A DNA stretch of 64,000 bases from Actinomycetota bacterium (lineage in GTDB: Bacteria; Actinomycetota; UBA4738; HRBIN12), in the NCBI GenBank assembly GCA_035640355.1, contig DASQWI010000006.1, positions 185,239 to 249,238 on the forward strand. The letters run 5' to 3'. Position numbers and translations under genes: made by a program. The notes beneath the pieces were generated by a model. The model was not told the DNA's origin. It ran no database searches and was given only the letters and a program-made list of their open reading frames with translations. Shown one piece after another: positions 24,310 to 31,208 of this stretch; the first letter of the stretch is position 1, and every line of letters begins with the position of its first letter.

Positions 24310-25730
24310 CCTACACGCCGCGCCCCGGAACGATCCCCACGCTCGACGTGCCGAGCCTCGACGGCGTGAGACGCATCCACATGATCGGCGTCGGCGGCGC
24401 TGGGATGCGGAACCTCGCGCGGCTCCTCATGGCACGCGGGATCGGGATCACGGGCAGCGACCTGAAGGACTCGAAGGGCCTGGCTGAGCTTCGCGACGCC
24501 GGCGCGGAGGTGTCCGTTGGACACGCGACGGATACCATCCGCGAACCGGACGCCATCGTGATCTCCAGCGCGATCCGGGAGGACAACGTGGAGCTCGCCG
24601 AGGCGAGACGGCGTGGCACGCCGGTTTGGATGCGCGCCCAGGCGCTCGCTGCCGCGGCCGCACAGCTGCGCACGATCGCCGTCACGGGGACGCACGGGAA
24701 GACGACGACGACGGCGATGGTCGCGCTGATCCTCGAACGCGCGGGGCTCGACCCGACGTACGTGATCGGCGGCGATCCCAACGAGACAGGCAGCGGAGCG
24801 AGGGCCGGCGCCGGGGACCTGTTCGTCGCGGAGGCCGACGAGAGCGACGGCTCGTTCCTGTTGATGAACCCGGCGATCGGTGTGGTGACGAACGTCGATA
24901 TCGACCACGTCGACTTCTATCGGGGAGGACGCGAGGAGATCGAGGCCGCGTTCACGTCATTCGCCTCGAGATGCGAGCACGTCGTCGTTTGCGCCGACGA
25001 CGCGCCGGCGATGAGATCCGTTGCTGCAGCGAACGTTCCGTCGACGACGTACGGAACGTCGAACCCTGCGAACGTGCGCGTCGAGATCGTCGCCGTCGGG
25101 CCCGGCGGCGCTCGAGCCGACGTCTTCGTCAACGGGTCGCGGCACGTGTTGGTGCTCGCGGTCGATGGCGCTCACAATGTCCTGAACGCGGCGGCGGCTG
25201 TTGCAACGGCGCGCCTGCTCGGGGTCGAGCCCTCGGTCGCGGTCGAAGCGCTCGGCGCGTACACCGGCGTGCATCGTCGGTTCGAGCGCCGCGGCGAGGC
25301 GCGTGGCGCTGCGTTCTACGACGACTACGGTCACGTGCCGGCCGAGCTCGCTGTGACGTTGGACGTCGCACGGCGAACACGACCCGACCGGTTGATCGCG
25401 GTGTTCCAGCCGCACCGTTACTCGCGGACGCTCGCGCTCTGGCCGGAGCTCGGCAGCAGCCTCGTCGAAGCCGACATCGTCGTTGTGACCGACGTGTTCG
25501 GCGCGGAGCAAGACCCGATCCCCGGCGTAACCGGAAAGCTGGTCGTGAAGGGCATCTCCGCGAGCGCGCCGTGCAAACGCGTCGTGTACCTACCGCACCG
25601 CGGCGAGGTCGTCGAGTTCCTCCATCGGGAGGTTCGTCCCGGCGATCTGGTGATCACCATGGGGTGTGGCGACGTGTGGATGCTCGGCGATGCCGCGCTC
25701 GCGGGTATCTCGGCGGGGGACGGAACGTGA
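24306..25730 (+). CDS. murC: UDP-N-acetylmuramate - L-alanine ligase MurC
   Basis: First Mur ligase of the pathway. The 474-residue protein has the N-terminal IHMIGVGGAGMRNLARLL (about 23-40), the ATP loop VTGTHGKTTTTAM (about 126-138), VAEADESDGSFL (about 176-187), NVDIDHVDFY, the MurC-specific YDDYGHVPAEL (about 338-348) and FQPHRYSRT (about 365-373). ATG at 24306 overlaps murG. Its stop overlaps murB. The murC-murB-ftsQ order is typical of Actinobacteria. Confidence 0.95.
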   Translation: MTYTPRPGTIPTLDVPSLDGVRRIHMIGVGGAGMRNLARLLMARGIGITGSDLKDSKGLAELRDAGAEVSVGHATDTIREPDAIVISSAIREDNVELAEARRRGTPVWMRAQALAAAAAQLRTIAVTGTHGKTTTTAMVALILERAGLDPTYVIGGDPNETGSGARAGAGDLFVAEADESDGSFLLMNPAIGVVTNVDIDHVDFYRGGREEIEAAFTSFASRCEHVVVCADDAPAMRSVAAANVPSTTYGTSNPANVRVEIVAVGPGGARADVFVNGSRHVLVLAVDGAHNVLNAAAAVATARLLGVEPSVAVEALGAYTGVHRRFERRGEARGAAFYDDYGHVPAELAVTLDVARRTRPDRLIAVFQPHRYSRTLALWPELGSSLVEADIVVVTDVFGAEQDPIPGVTGKLVVKGISASAPCKRVVYLPHRGEVVEFLHREVRPGDLVITMGCGDVWMLGDAALAGISAGDGT

Positions 25731-26662
25731 ACGACGACTCGATCGCCCACGCCGAGGCGATCCTCCGCGCGGACTGCGGCGAGCGGCTTCGCTCGGAGTT
25801 CCCGCTCGCCCCGCTGACCAGCTTTCGCATCGGGGGGCCGGCCGCTCTGTACCTCGAGCCGGAGAGCGACGACGACCTCAAGGCGGCGGTCAAGGCGATC
25901 CGTGAGACAGCCATGCCGTTCGTCGTCCTGGGCAAGGGATCGAACGTGCTCGTGTCCGACGACGGATTCCACGGGCTCGTCCTGCGACTGGGTCGCACGT
26001 ACCGGTGGGCCGCGCGCGACGGCGAACGCCTGACCGCCGGAGGGGCGATGCCGCTCCCAGCGCTTGCGGGCGTGGCGTTCACCCACGGTCTGGCGGGGCT
26101 GGAGTTCGGGGTGGCCATCCCCGCGAGCGTCGGTGGCGCCGTCCGCATGAACGCGGGTGCGCACGGACGCGAGATGGCGAACGTCCTCGAGAGCATCGAC
26201 GTCTACGAGCTTCTCTCCGGCGCACCGCGGCGGATCGAAGCCACCGAGGTGGCCCTGTCGTACCGAGGCTCGGAGCTCCCCCGAGATGCCGTGGTCGTCG
26301 GCGCCCGCATGTCGCTCGTCGCGGGCGACAGGGCGACGATTCGCGCGAGGATGGACGAAGCTCGGGAGTGGCGTCGCCGAACGCAGCCGCTCGCCGAGCC
26401 AAATTGCGGCAGCGTCTTCAAGAACCCGCCAGCCGACAGCGCCGCGCGCCTGATCGAGGAGTCCGGCGCGAAGGCGATGTCGGTCGGTGGCGCGTCGGTG
26501 TCCGCAAAGCACGCGAACTTCATCGTCGCCGGTACCGGGGCGACCGCAACGGACGTCCTGGAGCTGATCCAAGCCGTTCGTGGACGCGTCCTGGCGCACT
26601 CGGGTGTGCTGCTCGAACCGGAGGTACATCTCGTTGGCGATCTCGATCTCGCGATCCGCTAA
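25727..26662 (+). CDS. murB: UDP-N-acetylenolpyruvoylglucosamine reductase MurB
   Basis: FAD-dependent reductase that makes UDP-MurNAc. The 311-residue product has TSFRIGGPA (about 30-38), the FAD-binding VLGKGSNVLVSDDGF (about 66-80), GLEFGVAIPASVGGAVRMNAG and the catalytic serine in CGSVFKNP (about 226-233), then GAKAMSVGGASVSAKHANFI. GTG at 25727 overlaps the murC stop; further upstream the frame lies inside murC. Its 3' end overlaps the chosen ftsQ start. Confidence 0.95.
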   Translation: MNDDSIAHAEAILRADCGERLRSEFPLAPLTSFRIGGPAALYLEPESDDDLKAAVKAIRETAMPFVVLGKGSNVLVSDDGFHGLVLRLGRTYRWAARDGERLTAGGAMPLPALAGVAFTHGLAGLEFGVAIPASVGGAVRMNAGAHGREMANVLESIDVYELLSGAPRRIEATEVALSYRGSELPRDAVVVGARMSLVAGDRATIRARMDEAREWRRRTQPLAEPNCGSVFKNPPADSAARLIEESGAKAMSVGGASVSAKHANFIVAGTGATATDVLELIQAVRGRVLAHSGVLLEPEVHLVGDLDLAIR

Positions 26663-27335
26663 GTCCTTGACGTCGTGGCGCGTCCGACTCGGGCTCGTCC
26701 TCGGGGTCGTCTCGGTCCTCGTCCTCGCCGCCGTGGTCGTTTCCCGATCGTCGTTGTTCGCCGTCCGCACGATCGACGTCACGGGCGCGTCGCGCCTGAC
26801 CACCGAACGTGTCATTGCCAGAGCGCACATCGACGGATCGACCAACGCACTGTGGCTGGACGAGGACGCGGTCGAGCGGAGGCTCGAGCGGCACCCGTGG
26901 ATCTCCGAGGCGTACGTTTCCGCGGCGCTCCCGTCGACGGTCCGTATCTCGATCGTCGAACGGACCCCCGTGGCCGTGGCCATCAACCGGTTGGGCGAGC
27001 TGTACATCGCGGCCGATGGAACTTCCCTGGGGCGCGCCAACGATGACGCGGGGTTGCCGTTGATCGAGTCCGCGGGTCGAGAGGTGGCCGCCGTGGCGCT
27101 CGCCGCGATGCCGGTGGCCGTCCGATCGGCGGTCGAATCGGTCGAATACCGAGACGACGGATCGCTCGAGGTTCGTTTGCACGACGGCGTGACGGTGACG
27201 TACGGCACAGCGGATCGACTCGTCGCGAAAGGTCTCGTCGTCGAGCGAATCCTGGCTTGGGCCGAGGAGAGCGGCGAGGAGCTCGACTCGGTCGACGTCA
27301 CCGCTCCAGGGTCTCCCGCCGTCGCGCTCGGCTGA
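26634..27335 (+). CDS. ftsQ: Cell division protein FtsQ/DivIB
   Basis: A 233-residue bitopic divisome protein: short cytoplasmic N-terminus, membrane segment (about 17-38), then the POTRA domain beginning FAVRTIDVTGASRLTTERVI (about 43-62) and the FtsQ beta domain (HPWISEAYVSAALPSTVRI). Two TTG starts are possible. TTG at 26634 has GGAGG 9 nt upstream and overlaps murB by 29 nt; TTG at 26667 starts 4 nt after murB but has no ribosome-binding site. I prefer 26634. No ATG or GTG fits. The gene ends the tightly coupled part of the dcw operon. Confidence 0.85.
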   Translation: MAISISRSAKSLTSWRVRLGLVLGVVSVLVLAAVVVSRSSLFAVRTIDVTGASRLTTERVIARAHIDGSTNALWLDEDAVERRLERHPWISEAYVSAALPSTVRISIVERTPVAVAINRLGELYIAADGTSLGRANDDAGLPLIESAGREVAAVALAAMPVAVRSAVESVEYRDDGSLEVRLHDGVTVTYGTADRLVAKGLVVERILAWAEESGEELDSVDVTAPGSPAVALG

Positions 27336-27393
27336 ACGCGCCAGACGCGTTCCCGAACTGTCACCGCATCGAACAACGGCGTTGCCGCAGATA

Positions 27394-27421
27394 TTGACGG
27401 ACCTGGGCGTTTACCTATAGC
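27394..27421 (+). promoter_or_regulatory. ftsZ promoter
   Basis: TTGACG (27394-27399), a 16-nt spacer and TATAGC (27416-27421) are the best promoter sequence in the 250-nt ftsQ-ftsZ gap, which is clearly more AT-rich than its surroundings. Transcription from here would give a leader of about 160 nt. It would let ftsZ be expressed independently of the upstream dcw operon, as known in other Actinobacteria. Confidence 0.65.
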
Positions 27422-27433
27422 GTGCACCGATTA

Positions 27434-27570
27434 CCGTCAAGTAGATATAACAATCACGTTTGAGTTGAGGTTCACAGTTGGCTTGACGGGAATGCAGTAA
27501 GGCATCGCTGGCAACGGGAGACAAAGGAGCGGCGTTTCCCCAGGTAGACCGGGGCGAAGAGCGCCCGGTG
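27434..27570 (+). other. ftsZ 5' leader with inverted repeat and hairpin
   Basis: Arms CCGTCAAG (27434-27441) and CTTGACGG (27482-27489) form a perfect 8-bp inverted repeat 40 nt apart; TTGACGG also occurs in the promoter at 27394. Nearer the gene, ACCGGG (27548-27553) pairs with CCCGGT (27564-27569), directly before the GGAGG (27575-27579) that serves ftsZ. These could be protein-binding sites or a leader structure; nothing decides between them. Confidence 0.4.
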
Positions 27571-27587
27571 GAGCGGAGGTCGCAGTG

Positions 27588-28766
27588 ATGGATTCTCCTC
27601 AGAACTACCTCGCCGTGATCAAGGTGGTCGGGATAGGCGGCGGTGGCGTGAACGCCGTCAACCGAATGATCGAGGGCGGGCTCCGCGGCGTTGAGTTCGT
27701 CGCGGTCAACACGGACGCGCAGACGCTGCTCATGTCGGATGCCGAGGTGAAGCTCGACGTCGGGCGCGAGACCACGCGCGGCCTCGGAGCTGGCTCCAAC
27801 CCCGATGTCGGTCGTCACGCCACCGAAGAGCACGCCGAGGAGATCGAGGAGATCCTGAAGGGCGCCGACATGGTCTTCATCACCGCCGGCGAGGGCGGGG
27901 GAACGGGGACCGGCGGCGCCCCGATCGTCGCGACCATGGCTCGCGAGCTCGGCGCGCTGACGATCGGCGTCGTGACGCGGCCGTTCGCGTTCGAGGGCCG
28001 CGTCCGCGCGATGCAGGCTGACCTAGGAATCACCGAGCTGAAGAAGGCCGTCGACACGCTGATCGTCGTGCCGAACGACCGACTGCTCCAAGTGTCGGAT
28101 CCGAACACGCCGGTGCTCGACGCGTTCCGGATGGCGGACCAAGTCCTGTATCAGGGCGTCGACGGCATCACGTCGCTCATCACGACGCCCGGTCTCATCA
28201 ACGTCGACTTCGCGGACGTGAGGACGGTGATGACCGGCGCCGGCTCGGCGCTCATGGGCATCGGTCACGGTACGGGGGACGACCGTGCGGAAGAGGCCGC
28301 GCGTTCGGCGATCAGCTCGCCGCTCCTGGAATCCTCGATCGAGGGCGCCCGCGGGGTCTTGCTCTCGATCGCGGGACCGACGGACCTGGCGCTCCACGAG
28401 GTCAACAGGGCGGCGGACCACATCACACGGGTCGCGCATCCCGAAGCGAACATCATCTTCGGCGCCGTCGTCGACGACGCGCTCGGGGAGGAAGTGCGCG
28501 TCACCGTCATTGCTGCCGGTTTCGACAAGCAGCTCTCCACGCCCTCGATGGCCCACCTCGATAGCCGGCTTTCGCGACTGCTCGAGGAACCGCACTCAGC
28601 GCCCGCGGGCGAACGCGTGGACGCGACGCGCGACCGGGAAGACGTGCCCGAGCCGGTCCCGTCGATTCTGGTCGACGAGGAGGACGAGATCTTCCGGCCG
28701 GCGCCCGAGACGGTGACGTTCGATGCCGAAGACGATCTCGACATTCCGGATTTCCTGAAGAGCTAG
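27588..28766 (+). CDS. ftsZ: Cell division GTPase FtsZ
   Basis: Tubulin-like GTPase that forms the division ring. The 392-residue protein begins MDSPQNYLAVIKVVGIGGGG and has the GTP loop GEGGGTGTGGAP (about 99-110), the T7 catalytic loop NVDFADVRTVM (about 206-216), and the C-terminal peptide DDLDIPDFLKS, the dock for SepF and other partners. ATG at 27588 is 8 nt after GGAGG; GTG one codon earlier is possible. ftsA is absent, as usual in Actinobacteria, where SepF (encoded 0.9 kb downstream) tethers FtsZ to the membrane. Confidence 0.97.
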   Translation: MDSPQNYLAVIKVVGIGGGGVNAVNRMIEGGLRGVEFVAVNTDAQTLLMSDAEVKLDVGRETTRGLGAGSNPDVGRHATEEHAEEIEEILKGADMVFITAGEGGGTGTGGAPIVATMARELGALTIGVVTRPFAFEGRVRAMQADLGITELKKAVDTLIVVPNDRLLQVSDPNTPVLDAFRMADQVLYQGVDGITSLITTPGLINVDFADVRTVMTGAGSALMGIGHGTGDDRAEEAARSAISSPLLESSIEGARGVLLSIAGPTDLALHEVNRAADHITRVAHPEANIIFGAVVDDALGEEVRVTVIAAGFDKQLSTPSMAHLDSRLSRLLEEPHSAPAGERVDATRDREDVPEPVPSILVDEEDEIFRPAPETVTFDAEDDLDIPDFLKS

Positions 28767-28795
28767 GGACGATCCGGACCGACAACGCCTGGGGC

Positions 28796-28840
28796 GGCCC
28801 GGTGGCGAGAGGCGTCCTTCCCCCGCCTCTGAGCCGGGCC
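28796..28840 (+). terminator. Hairpin after ftsZ (weak terminator or attenuator)
   Basis: Two nested perfect stems: GGCCCGG (28796-28802) with CCGGGCC (28834-28840), and AGAGGCG (28808-28814) with CGCCTCT (28824-28830) around a 9-nt loop. No run of T follows, so a rho-independent stop is doubtful; it may reduce read-through from ftsZ or stabilise its mRNA. Confidence 0.45.
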
Positions 28841-28923
28841 GGCCCCACCTCGCCGGCACTCGCCGTTCGCGCGTCGCTCCACTTGCCGTGCTACTTCCCG
28901 GCGTCCGCGCTAGGGTCGGCGCG

Positions 28924-29613
28924 TTGGAGCCGACCAGGGAGCGCGTGCTCGCGAACCTCGAGTCGGTCCGCGAGCGGATCTCTGCGGCATGCGAGCGGTG
29001 CGGCCGTGACCCCGCGACAGTCCGCCTCGTGGCGATCGGCAAAGGCATCGAACCCCACGTCATCTCGTGGATCCGCGAGGCAGGGGTCGCGGACCTCGGC
29101 GAGAACTACGTTCGCGAGCTGAGGCTCAAGCGCGAACGGATCTCCGGGAGTCGGTGGCACTTCGTCGGCACGCTTCAACGAGGAAGCGCGCACCACGTCG
29201 CGGAGCTCGCGGACGTGGTTCAAACCGTGGTTCCGGGCAGCGCGTTCGCACGGCTCCAACGAGGCGCTCTCGCGCGCAACCGCTCGATCCCCGCGCTCGT
29301 CGAGGTGGACTTCACCGGCGAGCGTGCAGGCGTCGCGCCGGCCGATGTCGTTACGGCGTGCGACGAGGTCGCCGGCGCGCGCGGCGTACGTATCGCCGGG
29401 CTCATGACGGTGCCGCCGCTGGCGCAAACCGCAGAGGAGGCGCGCCCGTTCTTCCGGCGGCTCAGCCAGCTGCTGTCGGAGGTCGCCCAGCGGCATCCAC
29501 AGGCCGTCGAGCTGTCGATGGGAATGTCGCTTGATTACGAGGTTGCGGTGGAGGAAGGCGCTACCATGGTCCGGCTCGGGACAGCGTTGTTCGGCCCACG
29601 GCGTCAGGCGTAG
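28924..29613 (+). CDS. YggS/PLPBP-family pyridoxal-phosphate homeostasis protein
   Basis: A single-domain fold III PLP protein with no known catalytic role; it buffers PLP. The 229-residue product begins with a helix (ERVLANLESVRERISAAC), then VRLVAIGKGIEPHVISW with the PLP-binding lysine at about 40, GENYVREL, WHFVGTLQRGSAHHV (usual form WHfIGxLQrNK) and the C-terminal SMGMSLDYEVAVEEGATMVRLGTALFG. TTG at 28924 lies 7 nt after TAGGGT, so the transcript may be leaderless; GTG at 28888 is an in-frame alternative with a poorer N-terminus. Location between ftsZ and sepF is conserved in Actinobacteria. Confidence 0.9.
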   Translation: MEPTRERVLANLESVRERISAACERCGRDPATVRLVAIGKGIEPHVISWIREAGVADLGENYVRELRLKRERISGSRWHFVGTLQRGSAHHVAELADVVQTVVPGSAFARLQRGALARNRSIPALVEVDFTGERAGVAPADVVTACDEVAGARGVRIAGLMTVPPLAQTAEEARPFFRRLSQLLSEVAQRHPQAVELSMGMSLDYEVAVEEGATMVRLGTALFGPRRQA

Positions 29614-29637
29614 CGGCCGGATCGACGGGAGGTTCTC

Positions 29638-30117
29638 ATGGCCGGCGTGTGGAAGAAGACGCTCACGTATCTCGGTCTCGTCGAGGACGACGAGTTCGAG
29701 CAGCTCGACGAGGTCTCCGGCCCACCGCCGCAAGGTGAGGTCCGGAGGTTCCAGCGACCGCAACCGGTACGGGAGCTCGACCACGAACCGGAGCACGGTG
29801 GCATCGTTCGGACGATTCCCTCAGCGCGCGCCGCTACGGCCTCTTCGATCCACAAGTCGGAGCCGCGTCGCTTCAACGAAGCTCGCGAGATCGCCGACCG
29901 GTTCAAGGACGGGATCCCCGTGATCATGAATCTCCAGAGCACCGACGACACGATCGCCAGGCGCCTCGTCGACTTCGCGTCTGGGTTGGTCTATGGCCTC
30001 GACGGCAAGATCGAGATGGTCGCGAACCGCGTGTACCTGCTGACGCCGGCCAACGTCGACGTGTCGGCCGAAGAGCGCGAACGGATCGCGGGTGGCGACA
30101 TCTACAACCAGTTCTGA
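29638..30117 (+). CDS. sepF: Cell division protein SepF
   Basis: Membrane anchor and regulator of the FtsZ ring. The 159-residue protein starts with the amphipathic membrane-binding helix (MAGVWKKTLTYLGLVEDDE), has an acidic and proline-rich linker (about 18-70) and the compact SepF domain (about 75-155) with EPRRFNEAREIADRFKDG, PVIMNLQSTDD, RLVDFASGLVYGLDGKIEMV and VYLLTPANVDV. ATG at 29638 follows GGGAGG. It is the FtsA substitute in this cluster. Confidence 0.95.
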   Translation: MAGVWKKTLTYLGLVEDDEFEQLDEVSGPPPQGEVRRFQRPQPVRELDHEPEHGGIVRTIPSARAATASSIHKSEPRRFNEAREIADRFKDGIPVIMNLQSTDDTIARRLVDFASGLVYGLDGKIEMVANRVYLLTPANVDVSAEERERIAGGDIYNQF

Positions 30118-30141
30118 TCGGCGCCGCAACCGCCGACCGGG

Positions 30142-30438
30142 ATGACCGCGCAGGAGACGAACCCGGCGCTCGACATTCTGTGCGTCGTCCTGACCGTCTA
30201 CACGATCATCCTGTTGGCCCGCGTGCTCATCTCGTGGGCGTACCTGTTCGGGTTTCGGCCGCCACTCACTGGCCCGCTGCGGACCATCCTCGACCTGCTC
30301 GACACGCTTACCGAGCCGGTGCTCCGTCCGCTCCGGGCGCTCGTCCCACCGGTCCGCGCCGGAGGGATGGGGATCGATCTTTCCATCATCATTGCGTTCG
30401 TTATCCTCTGGGTTCTCCGAGCCGCCCTGGGCTGTTGA
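30142..30438 (+). CDS. YggT-family membrane protein
   Basis: A 98-residue protein with two membrane segments (about 11-32 and 76-95) separated by the conserved motif LDLLDTLTEPVLRPLRALVP, typical of YggT. ATG at 30142. The family lies next to sepF and divIVA in many Gram-positive genomes and is thought to take part in division or osmotic adaptation; its molecular role is not settled. Confidence 0.9.
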   Translation: MTAQETNPALDILCVVLTVYTIILLARVLISWAYLFGFRPPLTGPLRTILDLLDTLTEPVLRPLRALVPPVRAGGMGIDLSIIIAFVILWVLRAALGC

Positions 30439-30485
30439 CGCTCCACCGCCAGGGGGTGCCCGCCGACTCGAAGAGGGGGGAGGCC

Positions 30486-31208
30486 ATGCGCAGGAAGAAG
30501 GAAGCCGAACAGGAGGCGACAACCGGCGCCCGGCGTCTCACGCCCGCCGACGTGCAAGAGGTCGAGTTCCGGCTCGCGTTCCGCGGTTACAACGAGCGCG
30601 ACGTCGATGCCTTCCTCGATCGAGTCACCGAGGACCTCGCCGCGTACGCCGAGGAGAACGAACGCCTTCGGTCCGGAGGTGGTCGGCCCAGCCGCCTGTC
30701 GTCCGTTGGTGATGCGGATGCGGCGAACGAGGCGAAATCGATCCTCGCGCGCGCGAGGGAGGAGGCAGCCGCAATCGTTCGCCGCGCTGAGCAGCAGGCA
30801 ACGGCGGTTGCAGCGGGCTCGACCGGCGACGCTCGAGCGACGATGGCGCCGTTCCTGAACACCGAGCGTGAGTTCCTGCAGAGCCTCGGCTCCCTCGTGC
30901 AGACGCATGCCGAAGAGATCAAGCAGATGGTCCTGGCGCTCCGCGAGCGAGCGCACGACGACGTCTCGGTCGAGCGACCGTCATCCCCCGCCACCGGTGA
31001 GAGCGAGGATCACGAGCGAACGGCGGACCCGTCGGCAGCGAGCGCCGCCGAGATCCGCCGGCGTCTCGGCGACCCGGAGCCCGACCACTCCGACTCGCCC
31101 GTCGTCATCGAGAGCGCGACGCAGCCCGCCTACAATTCCGAAGGCACACCCGCGAACGAGAGACGCGAGCGCTCGCTGCGTGAGCTGTTCTGGGGAGACG
31201 AGAACTAG
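30486..31208 (+). CDS. DivIVA-domain protein (Wag31-like)
   Basis: A 240-residue polar/septal scaffold candidate. The N-terminal DivIVA domain is clear: LTPADVQEVEFRLAFRGYNE (about 18-37) and RDVDAFLDRVTEDL, which binds curved membranes and starts the parallel coiled coil. A second coiled-coil section follows (about 80-165), then a long acidic, low-complexity tail ending RSLRELFWGDEN. The length is intermediate between DivIVA (about 165) and Wag31 (about 260-300). ATG at 30486 follows GGGGGGAGG; GTG at 30456 is possible. The stop codon overlaps the stop of ileS on the other strand. Confidence 0.85.
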   Translation: MRRKKEAEQEATTGARRLTPADVQEVEFRLAFRGYNERDVDAFLDRVTEDLAAYAEENERLRSGGGRPSRLSSVGDADAANEAKSILARAREEAAAIVRRAEQQATAVAAGSTGDARATMAPFLNTEREFLQSLGSLVQTHAEEIKQMVLALRERAHDDVSVERPSSPATGESEDHERTADPSAASAAEIRRRLGDPEPDHSDSPVVIESATQPAYNSEGTPANERRERSLRELFWGDEN

